From Ensifer sp. Root278 (lineage in GTDB: Bacteria; Pseudomonadota; Alphaproteobacteria; Rhizobiales; Rhizobiaceae), in assembly GCF_001429285.1 (NCBI RefSeq), contig NZ_LMJJ01000043.1, positions 37,763 to 101,762 of the forward strand: a stretch of 64,000 bases of DNA, given 5' to 3'. Made by a program: the position numbers and the translations under genes. This document shows positions 25,143 to 34,389 of this stretch, in pieces. How positions within the stretch are numbered: position 1 is the stretch's first letter; the number at the start of each line of letters is the position of its first letter. A model generated the notes under the pieces. It had not been told where the DNA came from. It did no database searches and saw only the letters and a list, made by a program, of their open reading frames with translations.

Positions 25143-26561
25143 ATGACTGTTGCCTTGAGCCGTACAGAGCATGATCTGCTCGGGGACCGTGAGGTCCCCA
25201 CGGACGCCTATTACGGCGTTCACACGCTGCGCGCCGTCGAAAACTTTGCGGTGACCGGCATCCCGATTTCACACTATCCGGATCTGATCCGCGCGCTCGC
25301 GCAGATCAAGATGGCGGCGGCGCGGGCGAACATGGAGCTGGGACAGCTCGATGCCGAGAGGGCCGAGGCGATTGTTGCCGCCTGCCACGAAATCGAGGCC
25401 GGCGCGCTCAACGAACAGTTCGTGGTGGACGTGATCCAGGGAGGAGCCGGTACGTCCACCAACATGAATGCCAACGAGGTCATCGCCAATCGGGCGCTTG
25501 AGCTCCTGGGCCACGCCCGCGGCGACTACCGGCGCCTGCACCCGAACGAACATGTCAACCTCGGCCAGTCAACCAATGACGTCTATCCGACGGCGCTGAA
25601 GCTTGCGACCTACAGCGGGATCTTCCGCCTGATCGATGCAATGGCCTATCTCCGCGCAGCCTTCGAACGCAAGGCAGACGAATTCCACGACATCCTCAAG
25701 ATGGGGCGGACCCAACTGCAGGATGCAGTGCCGATGACGTTGGGGCAGGAGTTCTCCACCTACGCGGTGATGCTTGGCGAGGACGAGCAGCGGCTGCGCG
25801 AAGCCGCACTACTGATCCGCGAGATCAATCTCGGCGCGACTGCCATCGGCACGGGCATCACCGCCCATCCCGATTATGCGGCTCTGGTTTGCCAGTTGCT
25901 CGCGGAGGATAGCGGCGTGCCCGTGATCACTGCGCCCAATCTCATCGAAGCCACACAGGATTGCGGTAGCTTCGTCCAGCTGTCGGGCGTCTTGAAGCGC
26001 GTGGCGGTCAAGCTTTCCAAAGTCTGCAACGATCTTCGCCTGCTTTCCAGCGGACCGCGGGCGGGCTTCGGGGAGATCAACCTGCCGCCGCGCCAGGCTG
26101 GCTCCTCAATCATGCCCGGCAAGGTCAATCCGGTGATCCCTGAACTCGTCAACCAGATCGCCTACGAGGTGATCGGCAACGACCTGACGGTGACCTTTGC
26201 GGCCGAGGCGGGCCAATTGCAGCTCAACGCCTTCGAGCCGATCATCGCCCACAGCCTGTTCAAGAGCATCGGCCACCTCAGCCGGGGATGCCTGATCCTC
26301 GCCGACAAGTGCGTCGACGGCATCACCGCGAACCGCGAGCGCCTGGAGGCGAGCGTGCTGGGTTCGATCGGCATCGTCACCGCGCTCAACCCCATCATCG
26401 GCTACGCCAATGCGACCGAAGTCGCGGCGGAGGCGCACCGAACCGGAAAGGGTGTCGCCGAACTCGTGGAGGCGCGCGGGCTGATGACCGCCGAAGCGCT
26501 CGCCGAAGTCCTGCGCCCCGAGGCGCTGACCCAGCCGCGCCCGATCACGGCGCGCAGCTGA
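25143..26561 (+). CDS. aspA: Aspartate ammonia-lyase
   Basis: 472 aa, full length for aspartase. It converts L-aspartate to fumarate and ammonia. Signatures: an N-terminal EHDLLGDREVPTDAYYGVHT, the substrate site STNMNANEVIANRA, LGQSTNDVYPTALK, and the fumarase/aspartase signature GSSIMPGKVNP (about residue 320) carrying the catalytic Ser loop. Cytosolic homotetramer by family. The start follows the sigma-54 leader; a GGAGAGGAG site lies 11 bases upstream. It is co-transcribed with the symporter 63 bp downstream, so the unit imports and deaminates aspartate or related C4 acids. Confidence 0.93.
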   Translation: MTVALSRTEHDLLGDREVPTDAYYGVHTLRAVENFAVTGIPISHYPDLIRALAQIKMAAARANMELGQLDAERAEAIVAACHEIEAGALNEQFVVDVIQGGAGTSTNMNANEVIANRALELLGHARGDYRRLHPNEHVNLGQSTNDVYPTALKLATYSGIFRLIDAMAYLRAAFERKADEFHDILKMGRTQLQDAVPMTLGQEFSTYAVMLGEDEQRLREAALLIREINLGATAIGTGITAHPDYAALVCQLLAEDSGVPVITAPNLIEATQDCGSFVQLSGVLKRVAVKLSKVCNDLRLLSSGPRAGFGEINLPPRQAGSSIMPGKVNPVIPELVNQIAYEVIGNDLTVTFAAEAGQLQLNAFEPIIAHSLFKSIGHLSRGCLILADKCVDGITANRERLEASVLGSIGIVTALNPIIGYANATEVAAEAHRTGKGVAELVEARGLMTAEALAEVLRPEALTQPRPITARS

Positions 26562-26585
26562 ACCACCCATCTGTTGACTGAAAAA

Positions 26586-26606
26586 CCGCCCGGATGGACC
26601 GGGCGG
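26586..26606 (+). other. Intercistronic hairpin between aspA and the symporter gene
   Basis: A perfect 8-bp stem (CCGCCCGG/CCGGGCGG) with a five-base loop and no T-tract. Probably an mRNA-stabilising or expression-balancing structure rather than a terminator. The GGAAGGAG ribosome site of the symporter gene begins a few bases later. Confidence 0.75.
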
Positions 26607-26624
26607 GGGAGGAAGGAGATTATC

Positions 26625-27905
26625 ATGAAGATAAACAAGCAGACGACCTGGATCGTCATCGCAATGATCCTGGGGGTTGTCGTCGGCTACGGCTGCAACG
26701 TGCTCTCGGGCAGCCCGGCCGTGGCGAAGGATATCGCCGGCTATTTCGCGATGGTGACCGACATTTTCCTGCGGCTGATCAAGATGATCATAGCGCCGCT
26801 TATTTTCACGACCCTCGTCGCCGGCATGGCTGGCATGGGCGATGCCCGGACCGTCGGCCGTATCGGCGGCAAGGCGCTCGGCTGGTTCCTGATGGCGTCG
26901 CTCGCATCGCTGGCAATCGGCCTCGTCTTCGCCAATCTTTTCCAGCCCGGCGCCAATGTTGGCGTGCCGTTGCCCGATGTCTCGGCCTCTGCTGACCTGA
27001 AGACCTCCTCGCTCAATCTCAAGGACTTCATCACCCACGTCTTCCCCCGCAACATCTTCGAGGCGATGGCGAATAACGAGATCCTCCAGATTCTCGTCTT
27101 CTCGGTATTCTTCGGTCTCGCCCTCGGCAGCTTGAAGGACACGAAGGCTCGAGCCCTGATCGAGGTCATCGAAGGCGCCGTCCCGGTCATGCTGAAGGTG
27201 ACGGATTATGTGATGCGTTTCGCACCGGTCGGCGTCTTTGCTGCCGTCGCCAACGTCGTCACCGTCCAGGGTCTCGGCATCCTGATGGTCTACGGCAAGT
27301 TCGTCGGCAGCTTCTACGCAACGCTCGTCGTGCTTTGGGCCGTGCTAGTCGGCGCAGGATTCCTGGTGCTCGGCGCGAACGTGTTCCGACTGGTCAGGGA
27401 AGTGCGCCAGCCGATGCTTGTCGGTTTTTCCACCGCTTCCAGCGAAGCGGCCTACCCGCGCGTCATGGAGAAGCTGGAAGACTTCGGCGTGAAGGAGCGT
27501 GTCATCGGCTTCGTCCTGCCGCTCGGCTATTCGTTCAACCTCGACGGCTCGATGATCTATACAGCCTTTGCCGCTCTTTTCATCTCGCAGGCCTACGGCC
27601 TGCCGCTCACAATGGAACAGCAGATCGTCATGCTGCTGGTCCTCATGGTTTCGAGCAAGGGCATCGCCGGTGTGCCGCGCTCCGCGCTGGTCGTTGTCGC
27701 CGCCGTTCTGCCGATGTTCAACCTGCCGGAGGCGGGCGTGCTGTTGATTATGGGTATCGACCATTTCCTCGACATGGGGCGCACCGCCACCAACGTGCTC
27801 GGAAATGCGATTGCCACCACAGTTGTCGCCAAGTGGGAAAACGCGCTCGACATTCCTGACGGAACGGAAGAGCGCACACGCGGAAGACTGGCCGCAGCCG
27901 AATAG
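26625..27905 (+). CDS. Dicarboxylate/amino acid:cation symporter (DctA/GltP family)
   Basis: 426 aa, inner membrane, DAACS (SLC1-like) fold with about eight helices and two hairpins. The first hairpin and TM regions (VTDIFLRLIKMIIAPLIFTT), the Ser-rich STASSEAAYPRVM and the substrate motif DMGRTATNVLGNAIAT with the conserved Asp/Arg/Thr/Asn are visible. An LNLDGS-like FNLDGSMIYTAFAALF follows. The start at 26625 has a GGAAGGAG site. Context with aspA suggests aspartate (or C4-dicarboxylate) uptake driven by H+ or Na+. The distal dctBD-like pair probably controls it. Confidence 0.92.
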   Translation: MKINKQTTWIVIAMILGVVVGYGCNVLSGSPAVAKDIAGYFAMVTDIFLRLIKMIIAPLIFTTLVAGMAGMGDARTVGRIGGKALGWFLMASLASLAIGLVFANLFQPGANVGVPLPDVSASADLKTSSLNLKDFITHVFPRNIFEAMANNEILQILVFSVFFGLALGSLKDTKARALIEVIEGAVPVMLKVTDYVMRFAPVGVFAAVANVVTVQGLGILMVYGKFVGSFYATLVVLWAVLVGAGFLVLGANVFRLVREVRQPMLVGFSTASSEAAYPRVMEKLEDFGVKERVIGFVLPLGYSFNLDGSMIYTAFAALFISQAYGLPLTMEQQIVMLLVLMVSSKGIAGVPRSALVVVAAVLPMFNLPEAGVLLIMGIDHFLDMGRTATNVLGNAIATTVVAKWENALDIPDGTEERTRGRLAAAE

Positions 27906-27924
27906 CAGGACGCCCAAGGACAGT

Positions 27925-27957
27925 CTGCCCGCTTTCCCTTGAGAAGGCGGGCAGTTT
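27925..27957 (+). terminator. Rho-independent terminator after the aspA-symporter operon
   Basis: Stem CTGCCCGC/GCGGGCAG with a loop of about 14 bases that can pair further (CTTTCCC...GAGAAGG), followed by TTTCCC. It lies 20 bp after the symporter stop and separates this unit from the kinase gene. Confidence 0.75.
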
Positions 27958-28049
27958 CCCGCACGCTCGCTCGGTCTCATCGGATGTGGTAGGGAGCCGG
28001 ATCAACAACAACACCGTTGCGGCGTGTGCATCCGCTTCCATTCGTTCCC

Positions 28050-29867
28050 ATGTCGATCGCCTCTTTCATTCGCAAATACGGTTTGCTGCTGCCCGGCCTC
28101 GTCGCTATTGCGCTTGCCGCCGGCATTGCCGGCTTTCGCGTCAGCGAGAACCTGGGGCTCGCTGAGTTGCAAAGAACGGGAACCCAACGCCTCGAAGTCT
28201 ACGCCACCAGCCTGAACAGGCAGATCGACAAATACGCCTACTTCCCTGCGACGCTTGGACTGGAGCGGGACGTAATCGACCTGGTCGCGCGCGGAAAACC
28301 GCTCACCGACACCGTCAACCGCTACCTCGAACAGCTCAACCACCGGGCGGGCACGCTGTCTATCTATCTGCTCGACCGGCAAGGACATGTGGTTGCTACC
28401 AGCAACTGGAACCGACCTGACAGCTTTATCGGAGAGGACCTGTCCTACCGCTCCTACTTCACAGATGGCATGCGGGGCCGGCCCGGCCGGCTCTTCGGCA
28501 TCGGTATCACCCGCGGCGAGCCGGGCTACTATCTCTCTTCGCCGTTGCTCGCGAATGGCGAGGTTGTAGGCGTTGCCGTGGTCAAGGTCAGTCTTGAACA
28601 ATTGGAGCAGTCCTGGGCGACCGTCGAAGTGCCCGTCATCGTCACTGATCAGAACGGTGTCGTCATCCTCGCGTCAGTGTCATCCTGGAAATTCACGACG
28701 CTGCGCCCGTTGCCGGATCAAGAAAGGCGGCGGCTGGAGCGCAGCCTGCAATATAACGCCCGCCCGCTTCCCTCGCTCGGCCTGACGCGTGAGGAGGCTT
28801 TCGATGAAAATGCTGTCCTCGTGCGGCTTGCTCTGCCGTCGGACGTCGACGGCGGCTCCAAGTTGTCCGGCAATTTTCTGGCGCAGACTGCTCCCATGGG
28901 CGACACTGGCTGGTCGCTGACCGTGCTCTCGCCCGCCGGCGAGGTCAGGGCTATCGCCTGGACACGCGCCGCGCTGGCGGCGATCGCCAGTGCCTTCGTC
29001 GGCATCTTGCTGGTGCTGCTCGACCAGCGGCGGCGGCATCTGCGCGACCGGCTGCGGGCGCGAGAGGCGTTGCAGCGCGCCCATGACGAACTCGAACGCA
29101 AGGTGGAGGAGCGGACACGGACGCTACGCGCGGCGCAGGACGAGCTCGTCCATGCTGCCAAGCTGGCAACGATCGGTCAGATTTCCGCAGGCCTTGCCCA
29201 TGAATTAAATCAGCCTCTGGCAGCGCTACGCACGCTTTCCGGCAATGCGGTCAAATTCCTCCGTCGCGGCGACATCGCGACCGCCGAAAGCAATCTGGAC
29301 CGCATCGGCAGCATCGTCGATGGCATGGGCACGCTCACCAACCAGCTCAAGTCCTTCGCCCGCAAATCCTCCGGCATGCCGGGCCCGGTCGATGTCCGAC
29401 GCGCCGTCGACAACGCGCTGTTCCTGCTCGCCCAGCGCCTGCGCCGCGCAAACGTGACCATAACCACCGAGATTGGGGCGGAAATGACGGCGCTCTGCGA
29501 CGCCAACCGCCTGGAGCAGGTCATGGTCAACCTGATTGCCAATGCGCTGGATGCGATCGAGGGCATTGCGGCACCCATGTTGCGCATTCGCGGCCGGCGC
29601 GAGGCGACGCGCGTGATCGTGGAGGTCCATGACAATGGGCCGGGTCTGCCGGAAGACGTGCGCGAGCACCTCTTTGAGCCATTCTTCACGACCAAGGAAA
29701 GCAACAGGGGATTGGGGCTCGGCTTGGCCATTTCATTGGAAATCGTGCACCATTTCAGTGGAACGCTGTCGGGGGCGAACCATCCCGAGGGCGGCGCGGT
29801 TTTCACCGTCGCTCTTCCCGCAGCCGATATCGGAGAAACGCCATGGGCGACCACCTCAAGGTCCTGA
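28050..29867 (+). CDS. dctB: Sensor histidine kinase, DctB type
   Basis: 605 aa from the ATG at 28050; a TTG at 28017 is in frame, and neither has a clear ribosome site. TM1 (about 11-30) and TM2 (about 305-325, ALAAIASAFVGILLVLLD) enclose a periplasmic double-PAS sensor domain, the DctB layout. After a coiled coil (about 335-370) the H-box is GLAHELNQPLAAL (His about 384), then N-box NLIANALDAI and G-boxes DNGPGLPEDV and GLGLGLAIS. It phosphorylates the partner regulator, whose gene overlaps by 25 bp. The ligand is inferred to be aspartate or a C4-dicarboxylate from the adjacent transporter. Confidence 0.9.
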   Translation: MSIASFIRKYGLLLPGLVAIALAAGIAGFRVSENLGLAELQRTGTQRLEVYATSLNRQIDKYAYFPATLGLERDVIDLVARGKPLTDTVNRYLEQLNHRAGTLSIYLLDRQGHVVATSNWNRPDSFIGEDLSYRSYFTDGMRGRPGRLFGIGITRGEPGYYLSSPLLANGEVVGVAVVKVSLEQLEQSWATVEVPVIVTDQNGVVILASVSSWKFTTLRPLPDQERRRLERSLQYNARPLPSLGLTREEAFDENAVLVRLALPSDVDGGSKLSGNFLAQTAPMGDTGWSLTVLSPAGEVRAIAWTRAALAAIASAFVGILLVLLDQRRRHLRDRLRAREALQRAHDELERKVEERTRTLRAAQDELVHAAKLATIGQISAGLAHELNQPLAALRTLSGNAVKFLRRGDIATAESNLDRIGSIVDGMGTLTNQLKSFARKSSGMPGPVDVRRAVDNALFLLAQRLRRANVTITTEIGAEMTALCDANRLEQVMVNLIANALDAIEGIAAPMLRIRGRREATRVIVEVHDNGPGLPEDVREHLFEPFFTTKESNRGLGLGLAISLEIVHHFSGTLSGANHPEGGAVFTVALPAADIGETPWATTSRS

Positions 29868-31171
29868 TCGTCGAGGACGAACCGAACGTCCGGCTCGGCT
29901 GTCAGCAGACGCTCGAGCTCGAAGGCATGGCGGTCTTGGCGGTCGAAAGTGCCGAAAAGGCACGGCAGCTCGTTGCTGCGGATTTTCCGGGTGTCGTCGT
30001 CACCGACATCCGCCTGCCGGGCGATGACGGCATGGCTCTCATGCATGACCTCCTACGGCAGGATCGCGACCTGCCGGTGGTCCTGATGACTGGCCATGGC
30101 GATGTTTCTCTGGCGGTCCAGGCGATGAAGGACGGAGCGCACGACTTCATCGAGAAGCCGTTCTCGCCCGACTATTTCGTTGAGATTGTGCGGCGGGCGC
30201 TGGAAAAACGCACGCTGACGCTGGAGGTGCGCGAATTGCGCGCGCGACTTGAGAACAGGCAATCGACCGCCAGCCGCATCATCGGAGATTCTGCTGCCAT
30301 CGAGCGCGTACGCCATCTCATCGGCGAGCTTGGAAATAGCGCAGCCGACGTGCTGATTCAGGGCGAGACCGGGACCGGAAAGGAGCTCGTCGCGCGCTGC
30401 CTGCATGATGCGAGCCCAAGGCGTAGCGGCAATTTCGTCGCCATCAATTGCGGCGGCGTGCCTGAGAACCTGTTCGACAGCGAAATCTTCGGCCATGAGC
30501 CTGGAGCCTTCACCGGCGCCGCCAAGCGCCGGATCGGCAAGATCGAACACGCCAATGGCGGCACGCTGTTTCTCGACGAGATAGAAAGCATGCCGATGGC
30601 CATGCAGGTCAAGCTGCTCCGGGTGCTGCAGGAACGCACGCTCGAGCGTCTCGGGTCAAACACCCCGATCCTCGTCGACTGCCGTGTCATCGCTGCGACC
30701 AAAGTCGATCTGGCAGTACTTGCCGAAAAAGGCGAATTCCGCGCTGATCTCTATTATCGCCTGAACGTCGCGACACTGCCCTTGCCGCCCTTGCGCGAAA
30801 GGCGCGAGGACATCGGTCTCCTGTTCGAGCATTTTGCTCTGCAGGCTGCATCACGCCACGAGCGCCCCGTGCTCGCGCCTGACGCCGAACGCACGCGATG
30901 TCTGCTCGCTTACAACTGGCCCGGCAACGTGCGCGAGTTGCGCAATGTCGCCGAGCGCTGCGTGCTGGGGATCGCAGCCGGCTTCCCGCCCTTTGGTGGG
31001 GCGACAGGCACCGCCCCTCGGCCGCTGGCGCGAACCGTCGAAGCCTTCGAGCGTGCCCTTATCGCCGAAGCCCTCGGCCGCAACGGCAACAGCCTAGCCC
31101 GCGTCAGCGAGGAATTGCTAGTGCCGAAGGCGACCCTGCATGACAAGATCCGTAAGTATGGCTTGTCGTGA
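29843..31171 (+). CDS. dctD: Sigma-54-dependent response regulator, DctD type
   Basis: 442 aa. Receiver domain 1-125 with phospho-acceptor D55 (VVTDIRLPGDDG); AAA+ domain about 145-380 with Walker A GETGTGKE (173-180), sigma-54 contact loop GAFTGA (about 220) and NGGTLFLDEIESM; C-terminal Fis-type HTH (NSLARVSEELLVPKATLHDK). A GGAGAAACGCC ribosome site lies inside the kinase gene. It should activate the -24/-12 promoter at 25072 by binding the twin sites at 24952-24997, controlling aspartate/dicarboxylate use. Confidence 0.93.
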   Translation: MGDHLKVLIVEDEPNVRLGCQQTLELEGMAVLAVESAEKARQLVAADFPGVVVTDIRLPGDDGMALMHDLLRQDRDLPVVLMTGHGDVSLAVQAMKDGAHDFIEKPFSPDYFVEIVRRALEKRTLTLEVRELRARLENRQSTASRIIGDSAAIERVRHLIGELGNSAADVLIQGETGTGKELVARCLHDASPRRSGNFVAINCGGVPENLFDSEIFGHEPGAFTGAAKRRIGKIEHANGGTLFLDEIESMPMAMQVKLLRVLQERTLERLGSNTPILVDCRVIAATKVDLAVLAEKGEFRADLYYRLNVATLPLPPLRERREDIGLLFEHFALQAASRHERPVLAPDAERTRCLLAYNWPGNVRELRNVAERCVLGIAAGFPPFGGATGTAPRPLARTVEAFERALIAEALGRNGNSLARVSEELLVPKATLHDKIRKYGLS

Positions 31172-31228
31172 TGCTGGTCCATCCGCGTTGGGTTGCGGTG
31201 TGGTTATATCCTTAAGATCGAATGTTGC

Positions 31229-32281
31229 TCAATCGCTTTCGCCGGGGACGAGAGCCATGGGCCAGAGAAATCGCTCAGACCTCGCCGGGTAGTAATCTGC
31301 AAAGGCTGGCATCGTTGCAAGCAGGGACTCGGCAAGCGCAATCCCGAGGTCGCGCAGCGACAGACTGAAGGATGTCAGACGGGGCGACAGGAATTGCGAA
31401 TGCGGGCTTTGGCGTCCGATGATCGCCATGTCTCGCCCGGGCTTTATCCCGGCTTCGACAAGCCCCCGATAAAGGCCGACAGTGATTGCTTCGTTGATGA
31501 GCACGATTGCCGTTGGCCGGTCCTCAAGCGCGCTCAGTTCGCGGGCGATCTGGTATCCTCCCGCCTCGTTCGGGGTTGAACGAAAAACGTGACGCTCGTC
31601 GAGGTGAAGCCCGTGTCGGGCGAGGGTCGCCCGGCACTGATCCGCGAAAACGTAGCCGAGATTCATGTCGTCGTGAGGTCGTGTAACGGCGATGTGCTTG
31701 TGGCCGCGGGAGACGAGCCGATCGATGGACGCCTCGGCCATGCCCTCGAAATCGAGATCAAGCCAGGGCTGACCGACATCCGTCAAGCTTCGTCCAAGCG
31801 TGATGAACGGGATCTTGCGTTTGGCCAACAGTTCGAAACGAGCGTCGTGGCGCCGGGTCGCCGAAAGAATGATGCCGTCGGCAAACCCACGCGCAACCAC
31901 GCGTTTCAAATAGTCGTTGGGATCCTCCTCGGAGGAGCAGAGCAGGGCAACAAGATCGAGCTTGTGACGGGCAAAGACGGTCTGAACACCGTCGAAGACG
32001 CTCATGAAGAAGGTGTCACCCTGACCGGTAATTTCGGAGCCGGTCTGCATCATGAAGCCGATGACGCCGGTCGCGCCCTTCCTGAGCGCACGGCCTGATT
32101 GATTGGCGACATAACCAAGGGATTCTGCTGCTTCAAGAACCCTTTTTCTGGTTTCCTCGTTGACGTCGGGCTTGCCGTTCAGCGCGCGCGATACCGTGCC
32201 GATAGAAATATCGAGGTGTTCGGCAAGTTCGCGAATCCCCTTCATTTTTCCGCGTTCCTCCCCAGACCCGCGATTGGTCAT
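31229..32281 (-). CDS. LacI-family transcriptional repressor
   Basis: 350 aa from the ATG at 32281 (site GAGGTG, 5-base spacing); an ATG at 32245 with GGGGAGGAA is equally possible and gives MKGIRELAEHLDISIGTVSR as the N-terminus. LacI HTH with hinge GYVANQSGRALRKG, then a periplasmic-binding-like domain (VIGFMMQTGSE, IPFITLGRS). It lies divergent from the sugar cluster. The palindrome at 32323-32336, overlapping the cluster's promoter, fits a LacI/GalR operator, so it likely represses the cluster until a sugar-derived ligand binds. Confidence 0.92.
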   Translation of the reverse strand: MTNRGSGEERGKMKGIRELAEHLDISIGTVSRALNGKPDVNEETRKRVLEAAESLGYVANQSGRALRKGATGVIGFMMQTGSEITGQGDTFFMSVFDGVQTVFARHKLDLVALLCSSEEDPNDYLKRVVARGFADGIILSATRRHDARFELLAKRKIPFITLGRSLTDVGQPWLDLDFEGMAEASIDRLVSRGHKHIAVTRPHDDMNLGYVFADQCRATLARHGLHLDERHVFRSTPNEAGGYQIARELSALEDRPTAIVLINEAITVGLYRGLVEAGIKPGRDMAIIGRQSPHSQFLSPRLTSFSLSLRDLGIALAESLLATMPAFADYYPARSERFLWPMALVPGESD

Positions 32282-32292
32282 TTTCTCACCTC

Positions 32293-32336
32293 TTGACATA
32301 AAAACCCGTTGCCGCATAGTATCGTAAACGTTTACG
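32293..32336 (+). promoter_or_regulatory. Sigma-70 promoter with LacI-type operator for the sugar cluster
   Basis: TTGACA (32293-32298), an 18-bp spacer, TAGTAT (32317-32322), then immediately the perfect palindrome CGTAAACGTTTACG (32323-32336) covering the start-site region. The central CG and flanking AAAC/GTTT are typical of LacI/GalR operators. A repressor here would block initiation directly. Confidence 0.85.
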
Positions 32337-32382
32337 GAAGCCAATTGAGGAGTTGCCGCTTCCGTTTCTTGGAGGAAATCAC

Positions 32383-33417
32383 GTGAGACACAGGGCCGTT
32401 TTGTGCGGGTGCGGAGCTATGGCCAAAGGGTGGCTAAGAGCTCTGACGCAGAGCAAAGTTCTTCGAGAGAAGGTAGAGATTGTCGGCCTTGTCGATCTTA
32501 ATCAGGCGACCGCAGACGCGCTCGCCGCAGAATTCCACCTTGGCCACATCCTGATCGGTACGGACCTGACGGAGGTTCTTCGCGGAAGCCGGGCGGACCT
32601 GCTCTTCGACATCGTCGTTCCTGCGGCGCGGCGCGCGGTGGTCGCTGCCGGTCTTGCGCATGGTTGCCACGTTTTGAGCGAGAAGCCGATGGCCGCCACG
32701 CTCGATGAGGCGCGCGAATTGCGCCGGCTTGCGACCGCGGCCTCGCGCGTTCACGCCATCGTGCAGAACCGCCGCTTCATCGGTGGTGTCCGTCGCATCC
32801 GTCGCCTCATCCAGTCCGGCGCCTTGGGCGAGCTGACGGCGTTGCATTGCGACTTCTTCCTCGGTCCGCATTTCGGGGGATTTCGCGAGCAGATGGACAA
32901 TGTCCTGCTTCTGGACATGGCCATTCACACCTTCGACGCAGCGCGCTTCATGTCCGGCAAGGAACCGCTCGCGGTCTATTGCCACGAATACAATCCTGAG
33001 GGTTCCTGGTATCGCCATGGCGCCGCCGCCAATGCGATCTTCGAGTTTTCCGACAACGTTGCCTTCACCTATCGCGGTTCCTGGTGTGCTGAAGGCGCGA
33101 ACACGAGCTGGGAAAGCGCGTGGCGCATAACAGGTTCGAAGGGCACGTTGCTTTGGGATGGCGGCGAGCGCTTTGAGGCCAATGTCGTCACAGGCAGCGA
33201 AGGTTTCCTGCGTGCCGTAGAGGCGATCGCAGTGCCTGAGGCCGAAGACAGTGCCGACACCAACGGCCACACGAGCGTCATCGAGCGTTTCATCCGCGCG
33301 ATCGATGCGGGAACCGTGCCGGAAACCGACGGCAGCGACAACATCAAGAGCCTTGCCATGGTCTTCGGCGCGATCGACAGCGCGCGCGAGGGCAAACGCG
33401 TTACCATTGCAGCCTAG
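32383..33417 (+). CDS. Gfo/Idh/MocA-family oxidoreductase
   Basis: 344 aa. The start is a GTG at 32383 with TTGGAGGAAATCAC just upstream (no usable ATG). N-terminal Rossmann fold (AVLCGCGAMAKGWLRAL, VGLVDLN) and the family's catalytic EKPMA (VLSEKPMAATLDEA). The C-terminal domain contains LLDMAIHTFDAARFM with the conserved Asp/His. Family members oxidise sugars or inositols using NAD(P). First gene of the LacI-controlled cluster; it likely oxidises the imported sugar before the TIM-barrel isomerase encoded downstream. Confidence 0.9.
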   Translation: MRHRAVLCGCGAMAKGWLRALTQSKVLREKVEIVGLVDLNQATADALAAEFHLGHILIGTDLTEVLRGSRADLLFDIVVPAARRAVVAAGLAHGCHVLSEKPMAATLDEARELRRLATAASRVHAIVQNRRFIGGVRRIRRLIQSGALGELTALHCDFFLGPHFGGFREQMDNVLLLDMAIHTFDAARFMSGKEPLAVYCHEYNPEGSWYRHGAAANAIFEFSDNVAFTYRGSWCAEGANTSWESAWRITGSKGTLLWDGGERFEANVVTGSEGFLRAVEAIAVPEAEDSADTNGHTSVIERFIRAIDAGTVPETDGSDNIKSLAMVFGAIDSAREGKRVTIAA

Positions 33418-33427
33418 GGAGCCCATT

Positions 33428-34330
33428 TTGACCAACCCCAGCAAATCCATTCGCATCGGCACGATGATCTCGGCCACCAAGGGCGGCGCCGACAGGCGCA
33501 TCGGCCAGATCGCCGACATGGGCTTTGAGAGTTTCGAGCCCTTCTTCTGGCAGACGACCAACGGCCAGGATCTTGCCGAACTTGGCAAACGTTGCGTGGC
33601 GGCAATCGGCGACCGCGACATCACCATGTCTACCCTTGGCATGTTCGGCAATCCGCTGGAGACGACAGAGATTGACGAACAGACTCTCCAGGGCTGGCGA
33701 GACTGCATCGACAACGCCCACCACTTCGGCGCCACCTGCGTCGCCGGTTTCACCGGCCGTCTTCGCGGCAAGCCGCTGACCGACAGTCTGCCGCGCTACC
33801 GGAAAATCTGGTCAGAGCTATCAAAGCGCGCAGGCGACAGGGGCGTGAAGATCGCCTTTGAAAACTGCGCCATGGACGGCAACTGGCAGAGCGGTGACTG
33901 GAACATCGCGCACAATCCGGACGCCTGGGAGCTGATCTTCAATGAGACGCCGGACGATCATATCGGGCTCGAATGGGAACCATGCCATCAGATGGTCTAT
34001 CTGATCGATCCGCTGCCGCAGATCCGCAAATGGGCAAAGAAGATCTTTCACGTGCATGGCAAGGACGCCACGATCCGTTGGGACGTCATCCGCGAACACG
34101 GGATCTTCGGCAAGGAGAAATTCGTCTTCATGCGCACGCCCGGCTTCGGCGACACCAATTGGACCGACGTGATTTCCGAACTTCGGCTGGCCGGCTGGTC
34201 CGGCTCGATCGATATCGAAGGCTGGCATGACCCGGTCTATCGCGACGAACTGGAGATGACCGGCCAGGTCCATGGCCTGAATTACCTTAAGACCTGCCGG
34301 GGTGGCGACTTCGTCATCGACCCGGCCTGA
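33428..34330 (+). CDS. Sugar phosphate isomerase/epimerase (AP-endonuclease-2-like TIM barrel)
   Basis: 300 aa with a TTG start at 33428 preceded by GGGAG; an ATG at 33464 is the alternative. The fold is indicated by SIRIGTMISATKGG, IAFENCAMDGNW, HIGLEWEPCHQ and FHVHGKDATIRWD, giving metal-binding Glu, Asp/His and His residues as in xylose isomerase-like enzymes. It starts 10 bp after the oxidoreductase and is co-transcribed. The reaction is probably isomerisation or epimerisation of a keto-sugar or inositol intermediate. Confidence 0.88.
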   Translation: MTNPSKSIRIGTMISATKGGADRRIGQIADMGFESFEPFFWQTTNGQDLAELGKRCVAAIGDRDITMSTLGMFGNPLETTEIDEQTLQGWRDCIDNAHHFGATCVAGFTGRLRGKPLTDSLPRYRKIWSELSKRAGDRGVKIAFENCAMDGNWQSGDWNIAHNPDAWELIFNETPDDHIGLEWEPCHQMVYLIDPLPQIRKWAKKIFHVHGKDATIRWDVIREHGIFGKEKFVFMRTPGFGDTNWTDVISELRLAGWSGSIDIEGWHDPVYRDELEMTGQVHGLNYLKTCRGGDFVIDPA

Positions 34331-34389
34331 GACGTGCATGTCGGCCGGCATGGAGGATGCCGGCATCGGGATAACCAAAGGAGGAGAAA

